DNA from: Acidimicrobiia bacterium
Lineage (GTDB): Bacteria; Actinomycetota; Acidimicrobiia; Acidimicrobiales; Aldehydirespiratoraceae
Assembly: GCA_022828135.1 (NCBI GenBank)
Contig: JAJEJB010000026.1
Coordinates: forward strand, 1 to 35,854
Reading direction: 5' to 3'
Length of the DNA: 35,854 nt
The notes below the pieces were generated by a model. It ran no database searches. It was not told where the DNA came from and saw only the letters and a list, made by a program, of their open reading frames with translations. Below, in pieces: positions 22,860 to 30,949 of this stretch. A program made the translations under genes and the position numbers. Each line of letters begins with the position of its first letter. Within the stretch, counting starts at the first letter, position 1.

Positions 22860-24344
22860 ATGTACCGACCCGACATCGTCTCCGTGTTCCGCCGGACGGC
22901 TCGACGCCACGGCGACCGCCCGTTCCTGATCGACAGCCAGTCGTCGGTGACCTACGCCCAGGCCGAGCAGCTCACCGACACCGCCGCGGCCGAGCTGGTC
23001 GACCGGGGCGTGTCGCCGGGCGACACGGTCGGCTTCTGCGCGCCGGACTGTGTGTCGTTGTGGCTCGGCATCATCGCCGCCTGGAAGGCCGGGGCCCTGC
23101 CGGGCCTGCTCGACGCCCAGCTCAGCGCCGACGCCCTGCCCTACTTCGTCGACGACGTCGACGCGCCGGTTGTCGCCGCCGCGGTCGAGCGTCACGACGT
23201 CCTGGCCGCGGCCGGAGCCCGCTCGGTGATCGATCTCGACGAGCTGGCCCCAGCCACCGCCGCGGCCGCCGCCCCAGCCGACCCTGTCGACCGCCACGGA
23301 TCGGACGCGCCTCTGTACCTGAGCTACACCTCGGGCACGACCGGCCTGCCCAAGGGTGTGGTGCTGCGCTCGGCCGACGTGACCCGGGCCACGTCGTGCA
23401 TCGCCGACCGCCTCGGACTCCGCCACGACGACGTGCTGCTGGCCACCACCCCGATCCCCAGCAGCTTCCAGCTGGTCGCCGCCCTGATGCCGGCGGTCCA
23501 CACCGGCGCCGCGGTGGCCCTGGTGGCCGGCCGCCCGGTGGCCGAGATGTGGCAGGTGGCCCGTCACAACCGCACCTCCGTGCTGGTCGCCTACCCGCTC
23601 ACCCTGGCCGACATCGTGAACGCCCCCGACGCGGCCGACGATCCGCCGTTCCGGGTGGCCCTGTCGGGCGGCTCGCCGCTGGCCCCCCGCATCAAGCGTG
23701 ACTACCTGTCGACGCTGGGCATCTCGCTGCTGGAGAGCTACGGCCAGAGCGAGATGGGCGGGTTCATGGCCATGGGCAGCCCCGCCGACGGCGAGCGGGC
23801 GCTGGAGGGCTGGGTGGGCCGCCCCCTGCCCGACCGTGCCGCCTACGTGGCCGGCGTCGCCGAGCCCTTCGACGAGCTGCCCGCGGGCGAGGTCGGCGAG
23901 GTGCTGGTCGCTCACGGCTTCTTCCCGGAGTACCGCAACAAGCCCGACCGCTTCGCCGACACCACCCAGGGCGGCGTGCTCCACACCGGCGACCTGGCCG
24001 TGGCCGATCCCGACGGTTACATAAAGGTGCTGGGCCGCACCAACGAGGCCGCCTCCGCCGCCGCCCGGGGCGGGTTCCTGCGTGAGCTGGAGGACGCCCT
24101 CTACGGCCACCCGGCGGTGCTCCACGCCGCGGTGGTGGATCGGGGCGACGGCGAGCTGGCCGGTTTCTACGAGGCCCGCGACGGCCATGCGGTCACCCCA
24201 GACGAGCTGATCGCCCACGCCGGCGCCGCCGTGCCGGCCGCCCTGCTGCCGTCCACCATGACCGAGCTGGACGCCATGCCCCGAACCTTCAGCGGCAAAG
24301 CCGACCGCCTGGGCCTAGCCCACCGCGCCGCCGCCGGTCACTAG
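22860..24344 (+). CDS. AMP-dependent acyl-CoA synthetase/ligase (ANL superfamily)
   Basis: A 494-residue acyl-adenylate-forming enzyme. The A3 P-loop reads YTSGTTGLPKG (from Tyr156), A5 is LLESYGQSEMGG, A7 is LHTGDLAVADPDGYIKVLGR, and the catalytic A10 lysine is Lys480 in RTFSGKADR. After A8 the hinge is NEAASAAARGGFLRELEDAL; the usual Asp/Lys at the hinge and the common K-x-x-G are not seen in standard form, so A8 is unusual. The size and motifs fit a fatty- or aryl-acyl-CoA ligase. The open frame begins 41 codons earlier inside the divergent GNAT gene; the ATG at 22860 gives MYRPDIVSVFRRTARRHGDR, a normal N-terminus. A second, degenerate ligase follows after 31 bases. Confidence 0.9.
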   Translation: MYRPDIVSVFRRTARRHGDRPFLIDSQSSVTYAQAEQLTDTAAAELVDRGVSPGDTVGFCAPDCVSLWLGIIAAWKAGALPGLLDAQLSADALPYFVDDVDAPVVAAAVERHDVLAAAGARSVIDLDELAPATAAAAAPADPVDRHGSDAPLYLSYTSGTTGLPKGVVLRSADVTRATSCIADRLGLRHDDVLLATTPIPSSFQLVAALMPAVHTGAAVALVAGRPVAEMWQVARHNRTSVLVAYPLTLADIVNAPDAADDPPFRVALSGGSPLAPRIKRDYLSTLGISLLESYGQSEMGGFMAMGSPADGERALEGWVGRPLPDRAAYVAGVAEPFDELPAGEVGEVLVAHGFFPEYRNKPDRFADTTQGGVLHTGDLAVADPDGYIKVLGRTNEAASAAARGGFLRELEDALYGHPAVLHAAVVDRGDGELAGFYEARDGHAVTPDELIAHAGAAVPAALLPSTMTELDAMPRTFSGKADRLGLAHRAAAGH

Positions 24345-24375
24345 GTTCCAGGGCTAGTGAACGGGCTGAGACACC

Positions 24376-25248
24376 GTGAACGCGGCTGATCTGCTGATCG
24401 ACGCCGTCGCGGCCCAGCCCGCCGACGCCGCCGCGACCGCCACGGCGATCCACTGGGTCGACCGTGATCGCGCGCTTACATATAGGGAAGCCGTCGACGC
24501 CATGGCTCGGGCCGCGGCGGTGCTGGCCGGCTTCGGCGTGCCCCCCGGCGGTCGGGTCGGCCTGTTCGCCCATCCCGGGCTCGACTATGTGGTGGCCCTG
24601 CTGGGTGCCTGGCAGCTGGGAGCGACCGCTGTGCTGGTGGACCTGGCCGACAAGGACCGCTTCCACGAGCTGATGACCGCGGCCGCCCCCCACGCCGTCG
24701 TCTACACCAACGACCACTTCGACTACGTCCGCCCCACCCTGGCCGCCCTCGGCAGCGGCGACAGCCCCACCGTCTTCGCGGGCATGGACGGACCCCAATC
24801 CGGAACGGTTGGCTGGTTGGACGCTCTGGCCGAGGCCACGCCTCTCCCAGAGCCTGCCGCCGCCACCCCCACCACGACAGCTGCCAATGCGATTGCGCTG
24901 ACCGCCCCTGCGTCGGCCACTACCCGCACCCACGCTGAGCTGATCGAGGCCGCCGCCTCCGTGGCCGCCCGCCTCGACCTCACGCCGGACGACGCCACCC
25001 TGTGCCCCACGCCGCTGGCCCAGCCGTTCCATCTCGAGGCCAGCATCCTCCCGGCCCTGATGCGGGGGGCCACGGCAGGCCTCCTCAAGTCGTGGCAGCC
25101 CGACGACGCCTGGGAACAGATGGAGCGCAACGGCACCACCGTGCTCTGCGGCACCGCCGCCCACGCCGCCGACCTGGACAGGGTGTCCGCCGTGAGGGGC
25201 CGCAAGCCGTCCGCCCTTCGCGAGGTCCTTGTGGCGGAGGACCTGTAG
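24376..25248 (+). CDS. Truncated, catalytically incomplete ANL-ligase homologue
   Basis: A 290-residue protein that matches the N-terminal half of the adjacent ligase: DRALTYREAVDAMARAAAVL, GVPPGGRVGLFAHPGLDYVVALLGAWQLGATAVLVDL. Where the P-loop belongs it has ALTAPASATTRTHAELIEAA instead of a Ser/Thr-Gly-Thr-Thr-Gly-x-Pro-Lys-Gly loop, so ATP binding by the usual route is lost. The frame ends before A5-A10, so the C-terminal domain and catalytic lysine are missing. The frame is otherwise open with normal GC-rich codon use, so it is not a recent wreck. It may be a relic, or a non-catalytic partner that binds an acyl group or the full-length ligase. GTG start at 24376; no Shine-Dalgarno is evident. 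Confidence 0.75.
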   Translation: MNAADLLIDAVAAQPADAAATATAIHWVDRDRALTYREAVDAMARAAAVLAGFGVPPGGRVGLFAHPGLDYVVALLGAWQLGATAVLVDLADKDRFHELMTAAAPHAVVYTNDHFDYVRPTLAALGSGDSPTVFAGMDGPQSGTVGWLDALAEATPLPEPAAATPTTTAANAIALTAPASATTRTHAELIEAAASVAARLDLTPDDATLCPTPLAQPFHLEASILPALMRGATAGLLKSWQPDDAWEQMERNGTTVLCGTAAHAADLDRVSAVRGRKPSALREVLVAEDL

Positions 25249-25302
25249 CGCCCCAACCCCCGACCGCCCCGTCCAACCACGACCCCCGGCCCACCCAATA
25301 GA

Positions 25303-25308
25303 TAGCGT
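25303..25308 (+). promoter_or_regulatory. Leaderless-type -10 box of the second LLM oxidoreductase
   Basis: TAGCGT with a 7-base spacer to the ATG at 25316; no Shine-Dalgarno. Confidence 0.45.
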
Positions 25309-25315
25309 CGCGCCG

Positions 25316-26350
25316 ATGCGCCTGGGGATCACTTTGTGGGCCGACCGGGACGTGGCCGGCCTGGCCCGCCTGGCCGCCTGCGCCGAGCGCACCGGTTTCG
25401 ACGACGTGTGGTGGCCCGACCACTACATGCACCGCGACGTCGGCGCCACCCTCACCGCCTGCGCCCTGGCCACCGACCGGGTGCGCCTCGGCACGGCCGT
25501 CACCAGCCCGCTGCTTCGCCATCCGGGCGCCCTGGCGTCGCTGTTCGCCTCGCTGGCCGAGATCGCCCCGGGCCGCATCGTGGCCGGCATCGGTCCGGGC
25601 GGCTGGGAGCTGCCCACCCAGCTCGGCATCCACGAGCCCCGGCCCCTCACGATCACCCGTGAGACCGCCCTGCTGCTGGCCGATCTCCTGCAGGGCCGCC
25701 CCGCCACCGCCGCCACCGCCACCGCCGCCGACGCCACGACAAGGTTTCCGCTCACCGGGGCCCGGCTCGACTTCACGCCTCCCCAGCCCATACCCCTGTA
25801 CCTGGCGGCCCGTGGCCCCCGCATGATGTCGCTGGCCGGCGAGCTGGCCGACGGCCTGATCACCCACAGCCTGTCGCTGCCGTTCATCGAGCACGTCGTC
25901 GAACGGGTGGAGCTCGGCACCCAGCGAGCGCAGGCCGCCGCCGCGGCGACCGCACCCCGCCAGGCCAGCGACTGCTCTATTGCGGTTTGGCTGGAGATCT
26001 TCTTGCACGACGACCTGGCCTATGCCCGCGACGTGCTGCGTCCCCGTTGCCGGTACATGGTGGGCGGCGAGTTCGACCCGAGCATGATCCCGCTGTACGG
26101 CCTCGACCCCGCCGAGGTGATGCCGGTACGCCAGGCGGTACGCAACAACGACCCCAAGGCCCACGAGCTCATCACCGACGACATGGTGGACGCCTTCTCG
26201 ATCTGCGGCTCGGTGCACCGGGCCGCCGACCGGATCGACGCCCTGCGGGCCGCGGGCGTGAGCGAGGTCATCCTGAGCTTCGGTCCGGGCATCAGCGAGG
26301 ACGAGATCGCATCGGTGGGGGAGGCGATGCTGACCTTCCTCGACCGCTAG
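25316..26350 (+). CDS. LLM-class F420-dependent oxidoreductase (second copy)
   Basis: A 344-residue luciferase-like oxidoreductase. The start MRLGITLWADRDVAGLARLA, then FDDVWWPDHYMHRDV (28-42), ATDRVRLGTAVTSPLLRHPG, LAEIAPGRIVAGIGPGGWEL and IPLYLAARGPRMMSLAGELADG trace the F420-binding TIM barrel. F420-dependent hydride transfer to an unknown substrate is the expected role. The open frame extends into the preceding gap, but the ATG at 25316 gives the family N-terminus and has a TAGCGT box. An Ala/Thr-rich loop (about 124-141) is low in complexity. It is only distantly similar to the LLM gene at 2420. It follows the two ligase genes on the same strand and may take part in the same lipid or xenobiotic pathway. 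Confidence 0.9.
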   Translation: MRLGITLWADRDVAGLARLAACAERTGFDDVWWPDHYMHRDVGATLTACALATDRVRLGTAVTSPLLRHPGALASLFASLAEIAPGRIVAGIGPGGWELPTQLGIHEPRPLTITRETALLLADLLQGRPATAATATAADATTRFPLTGARLDFTPPQPIPLYLAARGPRMMSLAGELADGLITHSLSLPFIEHVVERVELGTQRAQAAAAATAPRQASDCSIAVWLEIFLHDDLAYARDVLRPRCRYMVGGEFDPSMIPLYGLDPAEVMPVRQAVRNNDPKAHELITDDMVDAFSICGSVHRAADRIDALRAAGVSEVILSFGPGISEDEIASVGEAMLTFLDR

Positions 26351-26432
26351 CGGCGGCACCCCCAGCCTCGGTCGGCAGCGCTGCCTCGCCGCTGGCGGCT
26401 TCGACCGCCTCGGGCGAGTAGCCCGTAGTTCC

Positions 26433-27161
26433 TCAGGGTTGGAACCCCACGAGATGCTCTTGGGGACGGTCGCTGTGAGCGGAGGCTGCGGACCGCAGGG
26501 CGCTCCTGTCCGCCAGGGCGGCCGAGAGGCGGTCGGCTAGTTCCTCGTCGCCGACGCCGCGCAACTGATCCGGCATCTCGGGCCGCGACTTCGGGAAGAC
26601 TCCCGCTCTGCTCAGCGCCGCCCGGCCGAGGTGTGTCAGCATCGACAGTTCAAACTCCGCCGCGGCGTATGTGTCGCCGGCCGCCGACATCTCCTCGAAG
26701 TAGTGCCGGGCCCGGCCCGCCCGGTCGAGCGACTGGGCCACCGACGGCAACGACAGCCGGCCGTTCCACTCGTCCCGCAGCCTCGTCCACCACGAGTCCC
26801 GCTCGAACAGCGCCCGTCCGAACCGCACGGTCCAGGACAGGTAGTCGTGGCCCTCCGCCAGTCGCGGCTCGACGTCGGCCTGCTCGTACTGGCGCAAATC
26901 GACCGATGTCGGCGGTCGGGCCAGCGCCGGTCGGTGCGAGTCATACACCAGCACGAGGTCGAGGTCGTCGCTGCTGTCAACGTCGCGTACGGCTGAGCCT
27001 GTGGCCACGATGGCCAAAATCGTCGCTTCGCGGTGGGCGCGTTCCACCGCCCGGCGCGTCCATTCCAACGCGGCGTCGTCGGGCCACGCGCAGGCGACTG
27101 GCCGCTGGTCCCCCGGTGCGGGAGGTGCGTTCTTCGTGTGTGCGGGGGCGTGCTGCGTCAT
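26433..27161 (-). CDS. MNT-fold nucleotidyltransferase, probable antitoxin partner of the upstream HEPN protein
   Basis: A 242-residue protein with the polymerase-beta-like active site ILAIVATGSAVRDVDSSDDLDLVLVYD: Gly-Ser, then Asp-x-Asp (DLD) about eleven residues later. The later part is helical and ends in a basic/acidic tail. Minimal MntA antitoxins are about half this size; the length here is closer to aminoglycoside-nucleotidyltransferase-like proteins. In known HEPN/MNT modules the MNT enzyme AMPylates the HEPN toxin and silences it. The ATG (27161) overlaps the stop of the HEPN gene as ATGA, so both are translated from one message. It converges with the LLM gene; the 82 bases between carry a 12-base palindrome, GGCAGCGCTGCC (26374-26385), but no clear terminator. 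Confidence 0.8.
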   Translation of the reverse strand: MTQHAPAHTKNAPPAPGDQRPVACAWPDDAALEWTRRAVERAHREATILAIVATGSAVRDVDSSDDLDLVLVYDSHRPALARPPTSVDLRQYEQADVEPRLAEGHDYLSWTVRFGRALFERDSWWTRLRDEWNGRLSLPSVAQSLDRAGRARHYFEEMSAAGDTYAAAEFELSMLTHLGRAALSRAGVFPKSRPEMPDQLRGVGDEELADRLSAALADRSALRSAASAHSDRPQEHLVGFQP

Positions 27162-27541
27162 GGCGCCAGGAGCCTTTCCACAGCGTCGAAGAACTGCTCG
27201 ATGCCAGCAGCCACGTCCTCGGGATCCAAGTCCTCGGCGTCGAAGTCGATGTCTCCGTACATCTCGTGCTTGCGCAGGTCGCTCAAGTCGGCAAGGAGAT
27301 CCTCGATGTCGGGCAGGCCGCTCTCGGCGTGGAGGCGTCGGGCCTCGTCGGCCTTGGTGAAGTGGCTTCCGGGTCGCGGTCGGCCTAGGTGCAAGGCCGC
27401 AGCCACTACACACGCCTCCAGGCAGGCGAAGCCGTACACCGACAGGTCCGCCCAGTCGGTGGGCTCGATGGATGCTTCCTGCACTCTTGCCAGGTGCCGA
27501 CGGGCCACATCCAAGGACTCACGGGCGGTCTGTGTCGTCAT
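27158..27541 (-). CDS. HEPN-domain-like protein, probable toxin of a HEPN/MNT pair
   Basis: A 127-residue all-helical protein: a first helix (RESLDVARRHLARVQEA), WADLSVYGFACLEACVVAAALHLG as the second helix, then IEDLLADLSDLRKHEMYGDIDF and a final helix EDVAAGIEQFFDAVERLL. The pattern of an acidic four-helix protein with an R-x-x...YGD loop in the third helix is HEPN-like. The canonical RNase motif R-x(4-6)-H is not clean: the Arg and His lie in DLRKHEMYGD with one residue between them. It could therefore be an atypical HEPN RNase or a non-RNase binding partner. GGAGG lies about eight bases before the ATG at 27541, and TAGGCT further up. The stop is shared with the MNT start. No gene is visible in 27542-27739. 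Confidence 0.7.
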   Translation of the reverse strand: MTTQTARESLDVARRHLARVQEASIEPTDWADLSVYGFACLEACVVAAALHLGRPRPGSHFTKADEARRLHAESGLPDIEDLLADLSDLRKHEMYGDIDFDAEDLDPEDVAAGIEQFFDAVERLLAP

Positions 27542-27739
27542 CTGGGACCTCCGTCGGTGTGCGTGCCCCAGCCTAGAACCCGAGTGGTGCGATGCTGGTC
27601 GGTCGCCGCCTGTACGCCAAGCTGCGCGCGACAGCCGGGCGGCGATTCCCGGTGGAAGTAGCTTCTCGAACGACTGGGGCTGACCGACACCCCCAAACCC
27701 TCAAATAGTTCGCACACCTATTAATAAGGAGAAGACCCC

Positions 27740-28852
27740 ATGGCGATGAAGGTGGCTGTTCTTGGATCCGGCGGCGGCGCTTTGGCGGTGGCGGCCGACA
27801 TGTCCCGCCACGGCCGGGCCACGACGCTGGCCGACTTCGACGACTTCATGCCCAACCTCGAGCCCGTCGCGGCCAACCAGGCCGTCACAGTCACCAACGA
27901 CTGGCACGGTCCCGAGACCCACCCGGTCACCGTCGCCCCCGACATCCCCGAAGCCATAAACGACGCGGCCCTCATAGTCACCGTCGTCCCGTGCTTCGCC
28001 CACGACCGCTGGGTGGCCGCCATCGCCCCCCACGTCACCGCCGACCAGACGGTGCTGTTCCTGGGCGAGGGCAGCGGCGCCATCGTCGCCCGCCGGGCCA
28101 TAGCACACCCGACCGTCGTTGCCGAGGCCAACACCCTGCCCTACCTGGCCCGCCCGACCGGCCCCGGCTCGGTCACCGCCTTCCGCAAGCTGGGCGGCGT
28201 GCTGATCGCCACCCTGCCGGCCACCCCCCACGACACCGCCCACGCAATCAACCTGATCGACGACGTCTGGCCCTACGCCGAAGCCACCGACACGGTGTGG
28301 AACACGGTGCTCGCCAATTACAACGCCATAGACCACGTCGCCGCGATGATCGCGAATGCGGGTACTCTCCAGAACCGCTCCGGCGGGATGTTGTTGTGGG
28401 GCGAGGGCGCCACGCCTGCGGTGGTGAATGTGATTGAGACTGTCGACAACGAGTTGCGGACCCTACGCAAGGCGCTCAACTCCAAGGAGCCGCGCCGCTA
28501 CCAGGACTTCCTGGTGGCCCAGGGCTTCGCTCCCGACCTCGGCCCCGGCGCCTCCCTGTTCGACACGGTGAGGGCGTCGAAGCTGGTGGTGTCGTATGCG
28601 CCCACGGGCGACGCCGGCGGGCTCGACACCCGCTATGTCACTGAGGACGTGCCCTATGCGCTGGTGTTGGCGTCGTCTCTGGGCGAGGCGACCGGCGTGC
28701 CGACCCCGGTGGTGGACGGGCTGGTGGACATCGCCTCGTCGATGCTGGGCCGGGACTTCCGGGCCGAGGGCCGCACGCTGGCCACTCTGGGTCTCGGCGG
28801 GCTGGACACCACCGGCCTGATCGGCTTCGCCCGCACCGGAGTGTTCCCGTGA
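27740..28852 (+). CDS. NAD/NADP octopine/nopaline dehydrogenase-family protein
   Basis: A 370-residue cytosolic oxidoreductase. The N-terminal Rossmann motif is VLGSGGGALAVAADM (Gly9-Gly13), with ADFDDF at the end of strand 2. The second domain has VWNTVLANYNAIDHVAAM: Asn195 and His199 match the Asn/His pair of opine dehydrogenases, where His takes part in proton transfer. Family enzymes reductively condense an amino acid with a keto acid or run in reverse; relatives include opine-type metallophore dehydrogenases. The ATG has AAGGAG eight bases upstream within an AT-rich patch (CTATTAATAAGGAG), a stronger translation signal than most genes here. An amidohydrolase gene follows after 25 bases, so the two probably form an operon. 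Confidence 0.88.
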   Translation: MAMKVAVLGSGGGALAVAADMSRHGRATTLADFDDFMPNLEPVAANQAVTVTNDWHGPETHPVTVAPDIPEAINDAALIVTVVPCFAHDRWVAAIAPHVTADQTVLFLGEGSGAIVARRAIAHPTVVAEANTLPYLARPTGPGSVTAFRKLGGVLIATLPATPHDTAHAINLIDDVWPYAEATDTVWNTVLANYNAIDHVAAMIANAGTLQNRSGGMLLWGEGATPAVVNVIETVDNELRTLRKALNSKEPRRYQDFLVAQGFAPDLGPGASLFDTVRASKLVVSYAPTGDAGGLDTRYVTEDVPYALVLASSLGEATGVPTPVVDGLVDIASSMLGRDFRAEGRTLATLGLGGLDTTGLIGFARTGVFP

Positions 28853-28877
28853 CCGCCCCCGGCCCCGCCGGCTGCCG

Positions 28878-30497
28878 ATGAGCAGCGATATTCCCCGCGA
28901 CATCCGCGATCTCAGCGATCTCAGCGATCTCCGCGAGATCCGCGACGCTGTCGAGGCCCGCAAACGCCCCCCGACCCCCGACGGCACCAACATTCGCGTC
29001 CTGGCCCCGACCGTGAACGCCATCACCAACGTCACTGCCCTGGTCGGCCGCGACCTGGAGCCCCTGCGCTGCCACATATACATACGCGACGGCCTGATCG
29101 CGGCGATCGTGCCGGCCACGGCCGACACCACCCCGCTGGCCGCGGCCCCGCCGCCGGCCAAGGACCTGGTCGAGCGGTACAGGCCGGTCACCATCGACGG
29201 CGAGGACATGATCGCGATCCCGGGCATGGTCGACGCCCACGATCATCTGCGGGTGCTGGCCCCCGGCCTGCCCATCGCCGAGGGCCTCCCGCTCGACGAG
29301 TTCCTGCAGGTCCAGTGGGCCACCCAGGCCCACATGGCTCCCCCGGATTACGAGTTGGCCGTCCTGCTGGGCTGCCTCCAGCGCCTGAAGTGCGGCGTCA
29401 CCACCGTCGTCGACCACGCCTACACGTTCCACGAGCCCGATCTGGACGAGGCCTGTGTCGGCGCCTACGAGTCGTCGGGGATCCGCTGGGCCTACGCCCG
29501 GGGGATCATGACCCGCCCCTACCTGCCGGTGTGCGAGACGTTCGAGCAGGCCGCCGACAGGATCCGGGCCCTGGTGGCCAACACCGCGGTAACCCCCGAC
29601 CGCCTGTTCGTGGCCCCGGTCAGCATCCGCCAGGCCACCGTCGAGGAGTTCGCCCAGAGCGCGGCCCTGGCCGCCGAGCTGGGCGCCGGCACCTACTCCC
29701 ACGCCTCGGAGACCGCAGCCGAACGCGAGACCTGGCTGCAGGAGGCCGACGCCACCCCGATCAAGGCCCTCGACCGGGCCGGCTTCCTGACAGAGCGCAC
29801 GGTGCTGGCCCATTGCGTGATCCTCGACGACGACGAGGTCGAGCTCCTGGCCGCCCGGGGCACCCACGTCGTGCACTGCCCGTCCAACAACATGAAGCTG
29901 GCCAAGGGCGTGACCCGGGTGCCCGACCTGCTCGCCGCGGGGGTGAATGTGGCCCTGGGCGTCGACATGATGGCCGACGTCTTCTCGGAGATGCGGGCCG
30001 AGCTTCAGATGCAGTCGCTTCATTCTGGTGACCCTGCGGTGCTGTCGTCCCGCGACGTGCTGCAGATGGCCACCTGGCGGGGCGCGGCCGCGGCCTTCCC
30101 CGACGCGGCCGCCCCCGCCGATTCCTGCATCCCGGCCACGGCCGGCCAGCGGGTGGCGCTGGGCGAGTTGTCGCCGGGCTGCGCGGCCGACATCGTGCTG
30201 GTCCCGGCCCGCTCGCTGCTCCAGGCGCCGCTGCTCGATCCGCTGCATGCGGTGGTGCATCAGACCCAGGGTCCGATGGTGCGCCATGTGCTGGTGGACG
30301 GCCTGCTGGTGGTGGCCGACGGCGTCTCCACGCTGGTGGACGAGCAGGAGCTGATGATCGAGGCCGAGCGGGCCTGCAACTACTGGCTCGACCAGCTCGA
30401 CCTGCCTGCCGGGCCCGAGGGCGTGTGGTTCCCGCCCCCGTCGCCGGACTTCCCTGACCCTCCGCTCGAGTTCCCGGACCTTCCGCCACCCCGGTGA
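28878..30497 (+). CDS. Amidohydrolase (cytosine/guanine-deaminase-like TrzA family) with Pro-rich C-terminal tail
   Basis: A 539-residue metal hydrolase. Metal ligands are readable: His121 and His123 (VDAHDHL), His275 with Glu278 (YSHASETAAE), His312 (VLAHCVIL) and Asp363 (LGVDMMAD). The C-terminus returns to the beta sandwich with GCAADIVLVPARS. The core has the architecture of the deaminase/chlorohydrolase group; the substrate is unknown, and a role in processing the product of the preceding opine-type dehydrogenase is inference. Two odd ends: residues 7-22 are built from three 9-base DNA repeats, giving RDIRDLSDLSDLREIR, and the last 28 residues, GPEGVWFPPPSPDFPDPP and following, form a Pro-rich tail encoded by a dispersed repeat also found at 32676. 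No Shine-Dalgarno; the start is the first ATG after the dehydrogenase stop. Confidence 0.88.
   Translation: MSSDIPRDIRDLSDLSDLREIRDAVEARKRPPTPDGTNIRVLAPTVNAITNVTALVGRDLEPLRCHIYIRDGLIAAIVPATADTTPLAAAPPPAKDLVERYRPVTIDGEDMIAIPGMVDAHDHLRVLAPGLPIAEGLPLDEFLQVQWATQAHMAPPDYELAVLLGCLQRLKCGVTTVVDHAYTFHEPDLDEACVGAYESSGIRWAYARGIMTRPYLPVCETFEQAADRIRALVANTAVTPDRLFVAPVSIRQATVEEFAQSAALAAELGAGTYSHASETAAERETWLQEADATPIKALDRAGFLTERTVLAHCVILDDDEVELLAARGTHVVHCPSNNMKLAKGVTRVPDLLAAGVNVALGVDMMADVFSEMRAELQMQSLHSGDPAVLSSRDVLQMATWRGAAAAFPDAAAPADSCIPATAGQRVALGELSPGCAADIVLVPARSLLQAPLLDPLHAVVHQTQGPMVRHVLVDGLLVVADGVSTLVDEQELMIEAERACNYWLDQLDLPAGPEGVWFPPPSPDFPDPPLEFPDLPPPR
28907..28933. repeat. Three 9-base tandem repeats at the amidohydrolase 5' end
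   Basis: CGATCTCAG, CGATCTCAG, CGATCTCCG follow each other without gap and encode Asp-Leu-Ser units. The unit length preserves frame. Confidence 0.85.
30410..30470. repeat. Dispersed repeat, copy A (inside the amidohydrolase tail)
   Basis: Sixty-one bases that recur without gaps at 32676-32736. The first 31 are identical in both copies; by hand count 55 of 61 agree. Here it encodes GPEGVWFPPPSPDFPDPP at the very end of the amidohydrolase. Confidence 0.85.
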
Positions 30498-30583
30498 ACG
30501 AAGAAACCTCGCCCGAGTCGCAGGTCGCCTACAAGCTGGCGTCGGGCCTCGCTGCGCTGCACTGGAACAGGCTGTTCCCCTAG
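30494..30583 (+). CDS. Possible 29-residue peptide coupled to the amidohydrolase
   Basis: A GTG at 30494 overlaps the amidohydrolase stop (GTGA) and opens a 29-codon frame with the end ASGLAALHWNRLFP. The overlap would allow translation by stop-start coupling. No family is recognised, and the frame is short enough to arise by chance; the overlap and the hydrophobic, aromatic end are the only support. Confidence 0.3.
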   Translation: MNEETSPESQVAYKLASGLAALHWNRLFP

Positions 30584-30586
30584 TCG

Positions 30587-30775
30587 CTACCCCGCAGCCG
30601 CCCGACGCTGCCGGGCTGCGTTCGCTGTCTCCTTGGCCCAATGCCTCAGTGCCCGACGCTCAGTTGGGCGCTGGGGGTTCACGGGCGATATTGGCTCCAG
30701 TCGAGGCGCCGACTCCTCGGCGGTGTCCTCCGTCGCGGCGCCCTCAGCGGGGGCAGTATTCGTATCCGATCCCAT
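30587..30775 (-). CDS. Small hypothetical protein with basic C-terminus
   Basis: A 62-residue frame from the ATG at 30775: an acidic, Ala/Thr-rich N-terminus (TNTAPAEGAATEDTAEESAP), a Pro-containing linker, and a basic helix RRALRHWAKETANAARQRR. AAAGG occurs about ten bases upstream. An 11-codon longer version from a GTG at 30808 is possible. The charge split is like small nucleic-acid-binding or ribosome-associated proteins, but I do not recognise the family. Confidence 0.4.
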   Translation of the reverse strand: MGSDTNTAPAEGAATEDTAEESAPRLEPISPVNPQRPTERRALRHWAKETANAARQRRAAAG

Positions 30776-30914
30776 CGGGGTCTGCCTTTCGTGCACGGCG
30801 AACTGCACTGGCCCTGTGGGCCGGAGCCTAACTCACATGGTTGTGCCGTCATGCTGCGGCCCCCGTACGCGTCGGCGGGCATGCCGTCGCGCAGGCGGAC
30901 GATGATCGCTGGTG

Positions 30915-30940
30915 TGCGATTATCGTGTTTATGCGATTAT
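30915..30940 (+). promoter_or_regulatory. Direct-repeat operator/promoter of the HigBA-like module
   Basis: TGCGATTAT occurs at 30915-30923 and again at 30932-30940, 17 bases apart, in the last 35 bases before the toxin GTG. The second copy overlaps GATTAT, a possible -10 box ten bases from the start codon. Type II modules are usually repressed by their own antitoxin bound at such repeats. Confidence 0.5.
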
Positions 30941-30949
30941 GCTCGCCGG

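Noticed and set aside
22152..24218. 688-codon minus-strand frame over the ligase and GNAT genes
   Set aside because: It is in a different minus-strand frame from the clear GNAT gene and antisense to the intact ligase, and has no recognisable domain.
26374..26385. GGCAGCGCTGCC palindrome between the LLM and MNT genes
   Set aside because: Twelve bases with no loop and no T-run; such short GC palindromes are expected by chance here.
28638..30641. 667-codon minus-strand frame over the dehydrogenase and amidohydrolase
   Set aside because: Antisense shadow caused by high GC; the plus-strand proteins carry all catalytic residues.
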